A stretch of 5,267 nt of DNA from Clostridia bacterium (GTDB lineage: Bacteria > Bacillota_A > Clostridia > Christensenellales > Borkfalkiaceae), in contig JAFQBR010000270.1 of NCBI GenBank assembly GCA_017399665.1, positions 1-5,267 on the forward strand. Direction: 5' to 3'. The notes beneath the pieces were generated by a model. That model saw nothing but the letters and a program-made list of their open reading frames with translations, was not told the origin of the DNA and searched no databases. Shown here piece after piece: positions 1 through 5,213 of the stretch (position 1 is the first letter of the stretch; each line of letters starts with the position of its first letter). Both the position numbers and the translations under genes were made by a program.

Positions 1-386
1 AAAAAATATTTGAAAAAAAGTTAATTTTACCCTTCGTTTGCAGGTGTGAATTAGTTTTTGACGGTCAAAAACTAAAAACAATAGGATTTATTGATACAGG
101 TAATAATTTAATTTACAATGGGGAAGAAAGTATTAGTATTGCTGATAGTCGGCTTGTGAACGAACTTATGGAGCGTGGTTTTTTTGAACGATTACCTTGT
201 GGGTGTGTTACTGTAAATACAGTTTCCGGTACTTCTATAATTAAAGTTTATCAAATTGACCGCTTAGAGATATATTTTAATAACAAAATGAATATATTTA
301 ATAAAGTAAAAATCGGTATACCTGAAAAAAATTTAAAACTTAGTGAAGAGTATAAGTTGATTTTAAGCCCTGAATTTTTAAGATAA
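1..386 (+). CDS. spoIIGA: SpoIIGA, sporulation sigma E processing protease (3' part, truncated by window edge)
   Basis: Seen: a frame open from base 3 to the TAA at 384-386, with no start in the window. It reads VFDG, then GFIDTGNNLIYNG at about bases 84-122, and ends in LILSPEFLR. DTGN is the aspartic-protease signature; its Asp (bases 93-95) matches the catalytic Asp of Bacillus SpoIIGA. Known of the family: an N-terminal membrane domain sits in the spore septum and the C-terminal domain, related to retropepsins, removes the pro-sequence of sigma E in the mother cell after a signal from the forespore (SpoIIR). Only the protease domain is visible here; the membrane part must lie upstream. 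It ends 11 bases before sigE, its substrate's gene, which is the classic spoIIG operon order. A GTG at 156 could be mistaken for a start, but the protease core lies before it. Confidence 0.93.
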   Translation, partial: KIFEKKLILPFVCRCELVFDGQKLKTIGFIDTGNNLIYNGEESISIADSRLVNELMERGFFERLPCGCVTVNTVSGTSIIKVYQIDRLEIYFNNKMNIFNKVKIGIPEKNLKLSEEYKLILSPEFLR

Positions 387-397
387 AAAGGTGAATT

Positions 398-1111
398 ATG
401 TTTAACTATTTAAAAAAACTATTTTCAAAAATAAAAAACTTTTTTTCTAATAAAAAAACACATGCTATACATTATTTAAACAGTGGTGATAGTTTACCTC
501 AGCCTTTTTCTCGGGAAGAGGAGGAAGAAAAGATATTTAGGTTGCTTAACGGCGAAGAATCGATTAGAAAACAGTTAATTGAACATAATTTAAGACTTGT
601 TGTTTACATAGCGCGTAAATTTGATAATACAGGCGTTGAACTCGATGATTTAATTTCTGTTGGAACTATAGGTTTAATAAAGGCTGTAAATACTTTTAAT
701 GCCGAGAAAAAAATTAAACTTGCAACTTACGCCTCTAGATGTATTGAGAATGAAATTTTAATGCATTTAAGAAAAATCGTTAGATTTAAAAGCGAGGTCA
801 GCTTAGATGAGCCACTAAACGTTGATTACGAGGGAAACGAACTTCTTTTGTCTGACGTTTTAGGGACTGATAACGATTGCGTATTTACTTCAATTGAAAG
901 TGCCGTTGATGAGGAGCTTTTATCGAAAGCCCTATTGCAGTTGCCGGAAAGAGAGCGTCGAATCATGTATTTAAGATTTGGTCTTAAAGGCTGTGAAGAA
1001 ATGACACAAAAAGAGGTTGCCGACCTACTTGGAATATCACAATCTTATATTTCTAGGCTAGAAAAAAAGATAGTTAAAAAGCTAAAAAAAGAGATAAATA
1101 AAATGCTGTAG
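398..1111 (+). CDS. sigE: RNA polymerase sporulation sigma factor E (pro-sigma E)
   Basis: Mother-cell sigma factor of early sporulation, made as an inactive precursor. The 237 residues compare with about 239 in Bacillus. Residues 1-25 form a Lys/Phe-rich pro-sequence that would hold the protein at the membrane. Region 2 spans about 63-135 ([39 protein letters not shown]). The stretch [18 protein letters not shown] (137-157) is typical of sigma E. Region 4 ends in a helix-turn-helix ([19 protein letters not shown], near 205-225). The ATG is preceded by AAAAGGTGA at 386-394, and the start gives the expected pro-sequence length. SpoIIGA is encoded just upstream and is the expected processing enzyme. 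Oddities: the residues around the expected cleavage site, between His25 and Tyr26, differ from the usual EVYYIGG, and region 2.4 has KIV at 126-128 where Bacillus has RNN. Identity is secure; the cleavage position is inferred by alignment from memory. Confidence 0.97.
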   Translation: MFNYLKKLFSKIKNFFSNKKTHAIHYLNSGDSLPQPFSREEEEEKIFRLLNGEESIRKQLIEHNLRLVVYIARKFDNTGVELDDLISVGTIGLIKAVNTFNAEKKIKLATYASRCIENEILMHLRKIVRFKSEVSLDEPLNVDYEGNELLLSDVLGTDNDCVFTSIESAVDEELLSKALLQLPERERRIMYLRFGLKGCEEMTQKEVADLLGISQSYISRLEKKIVKKLKKEINKML

Positions 1112-1140
1112 TATAAAAAATTAAAAATTGCTAAAACTTA
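1111..1140 (+). promoter_or_regulatory. Candidate sigma F/sigma G-type promoter for sigG
   Basis: GTATA at 1111-1115, overlapping the sigE stop, fits the -35 box GHATR of sigma F/G promoters. Eighteen bases later, AAACTTA (1134-1140) matches only part of the -10 box CATnHTA. In Bacillus, sigG has its own forespore promoter in the same gap, which makes a promoter here likely, but this exact site is weakly supported. Confidence 0.3.
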
Positions 1141-1149
1141 GTTTATGAA

Positions 1150-1211
1150 CCTATAGGGGCACTTTTTACTATTAATTGTACATAGGAGGGCGGCTTGTGC
1201 CGTAAAAAGAG
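1150..1211 (+). promoter_or_regulatory. sigG leader with distant Shine-Dalgarno and GC hairpin
   Basis: A strong Shine-Dalgarno, AGGAGG (1184-1189), is 22 bases from the sigG ATG at 1212, too far for normal initiation. Between them lies a perfect small hairpin, CGGC (1191-1194), loop TTGT, GCCG (1199-1202). Folding it removes 12 bases and gives an effective spacing of about 10. Alternatively the Shine-Dalgarno serves tiny frames: TTG at 1195 (six codons, ending in TGA at 1213-1215 that overlaps the sigG ATG) or GTG at 1197 (GTG CCG TAA). Other pairings are possible: CCTAT (1150-1154) with ATAGG (1182-1186), which would mask the Shine-Dalgarno, and GGCAC (1158-1162) with GTGCC (1197-1201), which would open the local hairpin. 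In Bacillus a leader hairpin limits sigG translation, so structural control here is plausible but inferred. Confidence 0.55.
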
Positions 1212-1991
1212 ATGAGTAAAAAAGTGCAAATTACAGGAATTGATACTAACTCTTTGGTTAAACTTTCCAAAAAGCGCAGCGAAGAATTAATGGAGAAAAT
1301 AAAACAAGGCGATAAAATGGCGAGGGAAGAATTTATTATGGGAAACTTGCGACTTGTTTTATCAATAATAAAGCGCTTTCAGGGAGGAAAGGTTAGCGCA
1401 GATGATATGTTTCAGGCAGGCTGTATTGGGCTTATAAAGGCTGTTCGTAATTTTGACGTAAACGTTGGCGTTTGTTTTTCAACTTATGCAGTGCCTATGA
1501 TTACGGGAGAAATAAAACGAATATTAAGAACAACGAACAGTTTAAGAATATCTAGGAGCATAAGGGACAGAGCTTATCAAGCGTTAAAAATAAGATGTGA
1601 TCTTGAAAAAGAAAATCAAGATGCTACACTTTATGAAATAGCTAAAAAAATGCAAGTAAAAGAAACGGAAGTTGCTTATGCGTTAGATGCTATCTCAGAT
1701 ACTTTTTCTTTATACGATCCAGTTTACAACAAAGCTGGTGATACGATTGAACTTTTAGATCAGTTAAAGGATGAAAAAAATACTGAGGAAGCGTGGACCG
1801 AAAGAGTAGCTTTGCAAAATGCTTTGGATAAACTTGGTGAAAGAGAAAAGAAAATTATTCGTATGCGCTATTTTGAAGGTAAAACACAAACTGAAATTTC
1901 GTGTGCTGTAGGGCTTTCTCAGGCGCAGGTTTCAAGAATAGAAAAATTAGCGCTTAGTTTTATGAAAAATAAGCTTGCATGCCAAAATTAA
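1212..1991 (+). CDS. sigG: RNA polymerase sporulation sigma factor G
   Basis: Late forespore sigma factor; 259 residues against about 260 in Bacillus. Seen: the N-terminal signature VQITGIDTNSL (Bacillus VEICGVDTSKL), region 2 at about 44-119 (GNLRLVLSIIKRF, QAGCIGLIKAVRNFD, FSTYAVPMITGEI), region 3 to about 190 with FALDAI-like YALDAISDTFSLYDPVYN, and a region 4 helix-turn-helix at 225-245 (TQTEISCAVGLSQAQVSRI). The ATG at 1212 is the only possible start that keeps the N-terminal signature, because an in-frame TAA lies at 1203. It sits 100 bases after sigE and may be read both from the spoIIG operon and from its own promoter. Odd: Met43 occupies the place of Asn45 in Bacillus sigma G, a residue reported to be needed for binding of the anti-sigma factor CsfB/Gin, and the conserved RDNNPIRVSRS of region 2.4 is RTTNSLRISRS (106-116). 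Sigma F is a paralogue but lacks this N-terminal signature. Confidence 0.96.
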   Translation: MSKKVQITGIDTNSLVKLSKKRSEELMEKIKQGDKMAREEFIMGNLRLVLSIIKRFQGGKVSADDMFQAGCIGLIKAVRNFDVNVGVCFSTYAVPMITGEIKRILRTTNSLRISRSIRDRAYQALKIRCDLEKENQDATLYEIAKKMQVKETEVAYALDAISDTFSLYDPVYNKAGDTIELLDQLKDEKNTEEAWTERVALQNALDKLGEREKKIIRMRYFEGKTQTEISCAVGLSQAQVSRIEKLALSFMKNKLACQN

Positions 1992-1997
1992 GTGTGG

Positions 1998-2012
1998 CTA
2001 TAGGTCGATTAT
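1998..2012 (-). repeat. 15-base inverted intergenic element, copy 1
   Basis: CTATAGGTCGATTAT on the + strand is the exact reverse complement of bases 3433-3447. It lies six bases after the sigG stop. The flanks are partly alike once one base is skipped (GGC here, GGCC in the other copy). Function unknown; the match itself is seen directly. Confidence 0.6.
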
Positions 2013-2032
2013 TAAGGGTTTCGCATAAATTT

Positions 2033-2049
2033 TAAGGAGAAAAACCTTA
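2033..2049 (+). promoter_or_regulatory. Ribosome site of ymxH inside a small hairpin
   Basis: The Shine-Dalgarno AAGGAG (2034-2039) is nine bases before the ATG. TAAGG (2033-2037) can pair with CCTTA (2045-2049) around a seven-base loop, which would cover part of the Shine-Dalgarno and the A of the start codon. Five pairs, three of them A-U, make a weak stem, so it may only dampen translation or mean nothing. Confidence 0.35.
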
Positions 2050-2309
2050 TGGAATATAGTTTAAGCGAACTTAAGAAAAAACAGGTAATAAATACTTGTA
2101 ACGGCAAAAAACTTGGAAAAATAAATGATGCTCTTATTTCTTTTCCTTCAGGAAAAATCATAAGTTTCGAGGTAGGTAACTCAATTTCTTTTTGCCAAGA
2201 AAGTATTACTATCCTTCCTTGCGAGATAGAAAAGATTGGCGAGGATGCTATATTGGTTAAATATAGCGAAGGAAAGAAGATAGATAATCAAGTTGATTAT
2301 GATGAATAG
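2049..2309 (+). CDS. ymxH: YlmC/YmxH family PRC-barrel sporulation-associated protein
   Basis: A small cytoplasmic protein of 86 residues, with no signal peptide or membrane segment. Seen: the family pattern in order, SLSELKKKQVINTCNGKKLGKI (4-25), a GKI strand (35-37) and the closing IEKIGEDAILVKY (60-72). This matches Bacillus YlmC (SEFQVKDVVNVSNGKKLGSIGD ... IVKIGEDVILVRF). The fold is a PRC-type beta barrel; the biochemical role is unknown. The family is widely found directly after sigG in spore formers, and that is its position here, 57 bases downstream. Compared with Bacillus YlmC, the middle loop (FFGKEEELVVPW region) is shortened and rewritten as SISFCQESITILPC, and there is an acidic tail (NQVDYDE). 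The symbol is a family name rather than a proven orthologue. Confidence 0.82.
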   Translation: MEYSLSELKKKQVINTCNGKKLGKINDALISFPSGKIISFEVGNSISFCQESITILPCEIEKIGEDAILVKYSEGKKIDNQVDYDE

Positions 2310-2402
2310 CTTAAAACAACTTAATAACTACTAAAAATAGCCAAAATTCGATTAACTAAATAATATATAGTTATATTTAAATAAAGGCAAGGAGTTAATT
2401 TT

Positions 2403-3188
2403 ATGGCAGAAATAATAGTAGTAACATCAGGAAAGGGCGGAGTAGGTAAAACTACTGTCGCCTGTTTTCTTGGCGCAAAATTGGCACAAAAGGGCAAAAG
2501 ATGTGTTGTTTGCGATTTAGACGTTGGGTTGAATAATTTAGATATAGTTATGGGCGTTGAATCAAAAATTGTATATAATTTATCTGACGCACTAGAGGGG
2601 CGCTGTAGAGCAAGTCAAATTTTGGTACAAAGTCCAAACGTTAAAAATTTATATTTAATATCTTCTGGGCATACGCTATCTAAAAATTTTAATGGAGAAA
2701 ACATTAAAATGTTATTTGAAGGGCTCAAAACTCGTTTTGATTACATAATTTTTGATTGTCCGGCAGGAATTGATTCGGGTTTTCACAGAGCAATTTATTC
2801 TGCAGATAGGGCTTTACTCGTCATAACCCCATCTCTTTCTTCGATTAGGGATGCGGATAAAGTACTCTCTGTACTTAGAAGTTATGCTTTAAAAAGCATT
2901 GAACTTGTTTTGAATATGGCAAGAGGGGATTTAATGATTACGGGCGAAATGCTTTCCGTCAAGCAAATTGAAGAACTGTTAAAGGCAAAAATTATTGGGG
3001 TTATACCTCAAGACGATATTTTGTTACTTGCAAAAAATTGTTATATTGATAACGATACTTTGTGCGGAGAAAGTTTTTATAAGCTTGCATGTTCTATAAT
3101 AAGTGGAAAACCGAAATACGTTAATCCAGAAAAAAGGTATACAGGAGTTATGGGAAGTATAAAAAGGAGCATTAAAAAAATTGTATGA
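2403..3188 (+). CDS. minD: Septum site-determining ATPase MinD
   Basis: Membrane-bound ATPase that places the division septum. Seen in 261 residues: the deviant Walker A KGGVGKTT (11-18, signature Lys11 and Lys16), DLDVGLNNLD (38-47, with Asp38 and Asp40 of the switch I area), the Walker B-like YIIFDCPAGID (114-124), and a C-terminal amphipathic, Lys-rich tail (about 248-261) that fits the MinD membrane-targeting helix. Asn44 replaces the Arg usual in DxGLRNLD. Start ATG has AAGGAG at 2389-2394, eight bases away. The stop overlaps the minE start by ATGA, so translation is probably coupled. No minC is present in the window. The 93 bases upstream are AT-rich with several TATA-like strings (for example TATATT at 2372) but no convincing -35 box, so the gene may be read from upstream or from a weak promoter I cannot define. 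ParA/FlhG-type ATPases are the alternative; the MinE neighbour and C-terminal helix favour MinD. Confidence 0.93.
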   Translation: MAEIIVVTSGKGGVGKTTVACFLGAKLAQKGKRCVVCDLDVGLNNLDIVMGVESKIVYNLSDALEGRCRASQILVQSPNVKNLYLISSGHTLSKNFNGENIKMLFEGLKTRFDYIIFDCPAGIDSGFHRAIYSADRALLVITPSLSSIRDADKVLSVLRSYALKSIELVLNMARGDLMITGEMLSVKQIEELLKAKIIGVIPQDDILLLAKNCYIDNDTLCGESFYKLACSIISGKPKYVNPEKRYTGVMGSIKRSIKKIV

Positions 3189-3424
3189 AAAAAATTGAAA
3201 TTACAGAGCAGTTAAAAAGGGCTTCAACGGTAATTAAGGCTGATAGACTTGGTGTTTCAGCTGGTGTTGAAAGTATTATAAGTAACGAAATTAGAAGTGT
3301 TTTAGAAGATTTTTTTTCAATAAACGGTGAAGTAAAAACGCTTATTGAAATAGACGAGCGAGGCTTTAGTATTATCATAAAGGCGCTGGCAACATCTGTA
3401 AAACAATTAAAAATCTTAGAGTAA
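3185..3424 (+). CDS. minE: Divergent cell division topological specificity factor MinE
   Basis: MinE stimulates MinD ATPase and sets where Min proteins act. Seen in 79 residues (E. coli MinE has 88): ADRLGVS (19-25) corresponds to the HDRANVS-like segment of clostridial MinE. It is followed by the dimer-forming alpha/beta domain VESIISNEIRSVLEDFFSING (28-47) and strands TLIEIDERGFSIIIKALA. The ATGA overlap with minD supports the call strongly. Odd: the N-terminus MKKIEITEQLKRAS has no amphipathic hydrophobic membrane-targeting stretch (normally MxLFxFF-like), and the MinD-contact segment reads KRASTVIKADR rather than ERLKLVLVHDR. It cannot start farther upstream: TAA at 3173-3175 is in frame with no start codon after it. 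AAGGAG at 3164-3169 is 15 bases from the ATG, so coupling to minD translation may matter. Function as an oscillating MinE is inferred. Confidence 0.8.
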   Translation: MKKIEITEQLKRASTVIKADRLGVSAGVESIISNEIRSVLEDFFSINGEVKTLIEIDERGFSIIIKALATSVKQLKILE

Positions 3425-3432
3425 AAGGGTTG

Positions 3433-3447
3433 ATAATCGACCTATAG
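3433..3447 (+). repeat. 15-base inverted intergenic element, copy 2
   Basis: ATAATCGACCTATAG, the exact reverse complement of 1998-2012, begins eight bases after the minE stop. Its right half forms the left side of the probable terminator at 3438-3456. A shorter related string, ACCTATAGG, occurs at 1149-1157 after sigE. Confidence 0.6.
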
Positions 3448-3456
3448 GCCGTTTTT
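3438..3456 (+). terminator. Probable rho-independent terminator after minE
   Basis: CG-A-CC (3438-3442), loop TATA, GG-C-CG (3447-3451) form a short stem with one A/C mismatch, followed directly by TTTTTT (3452-3457 includes the run's end). It lies 13 bases after the minE stop and before a new promoter, which suits an operon end. The stem is short, so termination may be incomplete. Confidence 0.5.
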
Positions 3457-3545
3457 TGCTTAAATCTTGTTTTTTTGTTTATAAAAATAAATAGGTGTTT
3501 GTAAAGCTATTCTTGTTATTGTTTAATTTGTTCACCTTTAAATTG

Positions 3546-3574
3546 TTGACAAAATTTTTACTAAATAATATAAT
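3546..3574 (+). promoter_or_regulatory. Consensus sigma A promoter for the ribU-tsaE-tsaB-rimI unit
   Basis: TTGACA (3546-3551) and TATAAT (3569-3574) are both perfect consensus boxes at the optimal 17-base spacing, in an AT-rich context. Transcription should begin near 3581, leaving a leader of about 30 bases, too short for an FMN riboswitch. It marks the switch from the sporulation/Min block to a housekeeping unit and predicts strong growth-phase expression. Confidence 0.85.
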
Positions 3575-3610
3575 ATTTTTATAATTACATAATAGGTAAA
3601 CTTTTACAAA

Positions 3611-4210
3611 ATGAAAAAATTTTTTACTGCGAGCAATATTGCTAAAATTGGTATATTTACGGCACTTAGCGTTATTTTATATTTCGTCAATTTCCCATTG
3701 CCATTTTTTCCATCATTTTTACAAATACATTTTTCAGATTTACCAGCCTTAATATGTGGTTTTGCTTTAGGTCCACTAGGTGGTGCTATATCCGTATTCG
3801 TTAAGATTTTAATAAAATTACCAACAACCTCTACTTTAGGTGTTGGCGAATGTGCGGATTTAATCGTGGGCTTAATGTTTGTATTGCCAGCCTCTTTTAT
3901 TTATAAAAGAGATAAATCGAAAAAAAGTGCTATTTTAGGAATAATTATAGGTGCTTTTTGTAGTATTGTTTCATCTATTTTAGCAAATTGGCTAGTTATA
4001 ATTCCGGCTTACATAAAAGTTCATAGCCTAACTCTTGCAGATTTAGTTGGAATGTGTAGCAAAGTGCTTCCTTTTATAAACGAAGAAAATTTTTATCCCA
4101 CTTATTTGTTTTTGTCAGTTTTACCCTTTAATACGTTGCGTTGCGTAGTTGTTTCAGTTGTTACAATTTTTGCATATAAGCACATATCTAATTTACTTAA
4201 GAGGTTTTAA
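3611..4210 (+). CDS. ribU: ECF transporter S component, RibU-like (probable riboflavin uptake)
   Basis: An integral membrane protein of 199 residues that would bind a vitamin and work with the shared EcfA-EcfA'-EcfT module, which is not encoded here. Seen: about six hydrophobic segments (near 10-27, 42-64, 80-98, 106-132, 138-156 less clear, 165-190), a short Lys-rich N-terminus and a basic end. RibU-like motifs are FPSFLQIHFSDLPALICGFA (33-52) with GPLGG, and GVGECADLIVG (77-87), which corresponds to GGxGELANFxxG of RibU. The overall S-component fold is clear; riboflavin as substrate is inferred from these motifs. No FMN riboswitch fits the short leader. The Shine-Dalgarno is poor (TAGGT at 3593-3597, 13 bases away); GTAA (3596-3599) could pair with TTAC (3604-3607) and shorten that distance. 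The stop TAA shares one base with the tsaE start (TAATG). Confidence 0.78.
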   Translation: MKKFFTASNIAKIGIFTALSVILYFVNFPLPFFPSFLQIHFSDLPALICGFALGPLGGAISVFVKILIKLPTTSTLGVGECADLIVGLMFVLPASFIYKRDKSKKSAILGIIIGAFCSIVSSILANWLVIIPAYIKVHSLTLADLVGMCSKVLPFINEENFYPTYLFLSVLPFNTLRCVVVSVVTIFAYKHISNLLKRF

Positions 4211-4608
4211 TGATACATATTACTGAAAATGCCGAACAAACCATGAAGTTAGGTGAATTGTTTGCTAAAAAACTTAAAAAAGGCGACGTAGTTTTGCTGA
4301 AAGGCGAAATGGGTGCAGGTAAAACTGTATTTGTTAAGGGAATTGCAAAAGCTTTAGGTATAACTGATAGAATTACCAGCCCAACTTATGCTTATATGAA
4401 CGACTACGACGGGAAGCTTTATCATTACGACTGTTATAGGCTTTGTTGTGGAGAAGATGCAGAAAGTCTTGGACTTACAGACTATTTTTATGCTGAAGGA
4501 ATTTGCGTTATTGAGTGGAGTGAAAACATAGCGGACGTTTTACCAAAAAATACCATTAGTGTTACTATTGAAAAAACAGGCGAAAATCAAAGGAGAATTG
4601 AGTTGTGA
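4210..4608 (+). CDS. tsaE: tRNA t6A37 biosynthesis ATPase TsaE
   Basis: A cytoplasmic P-loop ATPase that supports the TsaB-TsaD complex, which transfers threonylcarbamoyl to A37 of ANN-decoding tRNAs. Seen in 132 residues: Walker A GEMGAGKT (32-39), the family motif DRITSPTY (53-60), HYDCYRL (72-78) and VIEWSENI (100-107) with the conserved Glu-Trp pair. Length is close to the usual 140-160, slightly short at the C-terminus. AAGAGG at 4199-4204 lies five bases before the ATG. The first base is shared with the ribU stop and the stop overlaps tsaB by GTGA, so the gene lies in a tightly packed operon. Confidence 0.96.
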   Translation: MIHITENAEQTMKLGELFAKKLKKGDVVLLKGEMGAGKTVFVKGIAKALGITDRITSPTYAYMNDYDGKLYHYDCYRLCCGEDAESLGLTDYFYAEGICVIEWSENIADVLPKNTISVTIEKTGENQRRIEL

Positions 4609-5213
4609 AATATCTTGCATTAGATACAAGCGGTGATTTATTGGTAATGTTAAATATTGACGGGCAAACATACGTTAAGCACCTTGTAGGTTGTCAAACA
4701 AAGCATTCTTTAACTTTGATGCCGTATATTGAAGAATTATTAAAGGAAAATGGCATTTCACTTAGAGATCTCGATTTTTATGCTGTTGTAACAGGTCCTG
4801 GTTCATTTACCGGAATTAGAATAGGCATATCAACTATTAAAGCGCTTTGTTTTGCAACACAAAAAAAAGTACTTTCATTAACATCTTTTGATTTGCTTGC
4901 ATACGCTGATAATGCCCCCAACAAAGCTATGTGTGTTGTAAATGCAAACCACGGAAATTACTATTGCGCTTCGTACGAAAATAAAAAAGTCAAAATGCCG
5001 CCTTGCTTTTTAACAAAAGAAGATATTGAAAATTATATTAGTGATTTTATCGTTTGTTCTATATCGGAAGAAGATTTTATAGCTAATTTTGTTTCAGACG
5101 TTGTAAGCGGGTTAAAAAATGCCGTGAAGGCGAAGATTGATAATTTACAGGATTATAGCGAAATAGCTCCTTTGTACGTAAAACGGAGTCAAGCGGAGGA
5201 AGAAAGTTGCTAA
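4605..5213 (+). CDS. tsaB: tRNA t6A37 biosynthesis protein TsaB
   Basis: The non-catalytic ASKHA-fold partner of TsaD in the t6A complex. Seen in 202 residues: LALDTSG (4-10), TKHSLTLMPYIEELL (32-46), the family signature GPGSFTGIRIGI (64-75) and the C-terminal APLYVKRSQAEEE (188-200). It is shorter than the roughly 230 residues of the Bacillus and E. coli proteins, and the second domain looks trimmed, as often in this family. GTG start inside the tsaE stop (GTGA); AAGGAG at 4590-4595 is nine bases away. It is followed by a rimI-like gene, giving the common tsaE-tsaB-rimI order. TsaD would be expected downstream, outside the window. Confidence 0.95.
   Translation: MKYLALDTSGDLLVMLNIDGQTYVKHLVGCQTKHSLTLMPYIEELLKENGISLRDLDFYAVVTGPGSFTGIRIGISTIKALCFATQKKVLSLTSFDLLAYADNAPNKAMCVVNANHGNYYCASYENKKVKMPPCFLTKEDIENYISDFIVCSISEEDFIANFVSDVVSGLKNAVKAKIDNLQDYSEIAPLYVKRSQAEEESC

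Noticed and set aside
156..386. A separate 76-residue gene starting at GTG 156
   Set aside because: The same frame is open from base 3 and carries the SpoIIGA DTGN motif before this GTG, so it is an internal codon of spoIIGA.
666..673. CTATAGGT inside sigE as a further copy of the intergenic element
   Set aside because: It encodes conserved Thr-Ile-Gly of sigma region 2 and only the eight-base core matches, so it is likely coincidence.
1971..1983. AAGCTTGCATGCC at the end of sigG resembles a cloning-vector polylinker
   Set aside because: It is in frame and encodes Lys-Leu-Ala-Cys within sigG. A nearly identical string encodes the same residues in minD near 3081, and the flanks do not continue as polylinker.
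2341..2380. Sigma A promoter before minD
   Set aside because: Several TATA-like strings exist, and TAACTA/TAGTTA could pair (2353-2373), but no -35 box stands at a sensible distance; in such AT-rich sequence this is not enough.
3172..3378. Open frame of 68 codons on the - strand across minE
   Set aside because: It is antisense to minE, has low-complexity Ser/Ile/Leu-rich content and no recognisable motif; minE is supported by its overlap with minD and by its domain pattern.
3460..3545. Riboswitch before ribU
   Set aside because: The consensus promoter lies downstream of this stretch, leaving only about 30 leader bases, and no FMN-type conserved blocks are visible.
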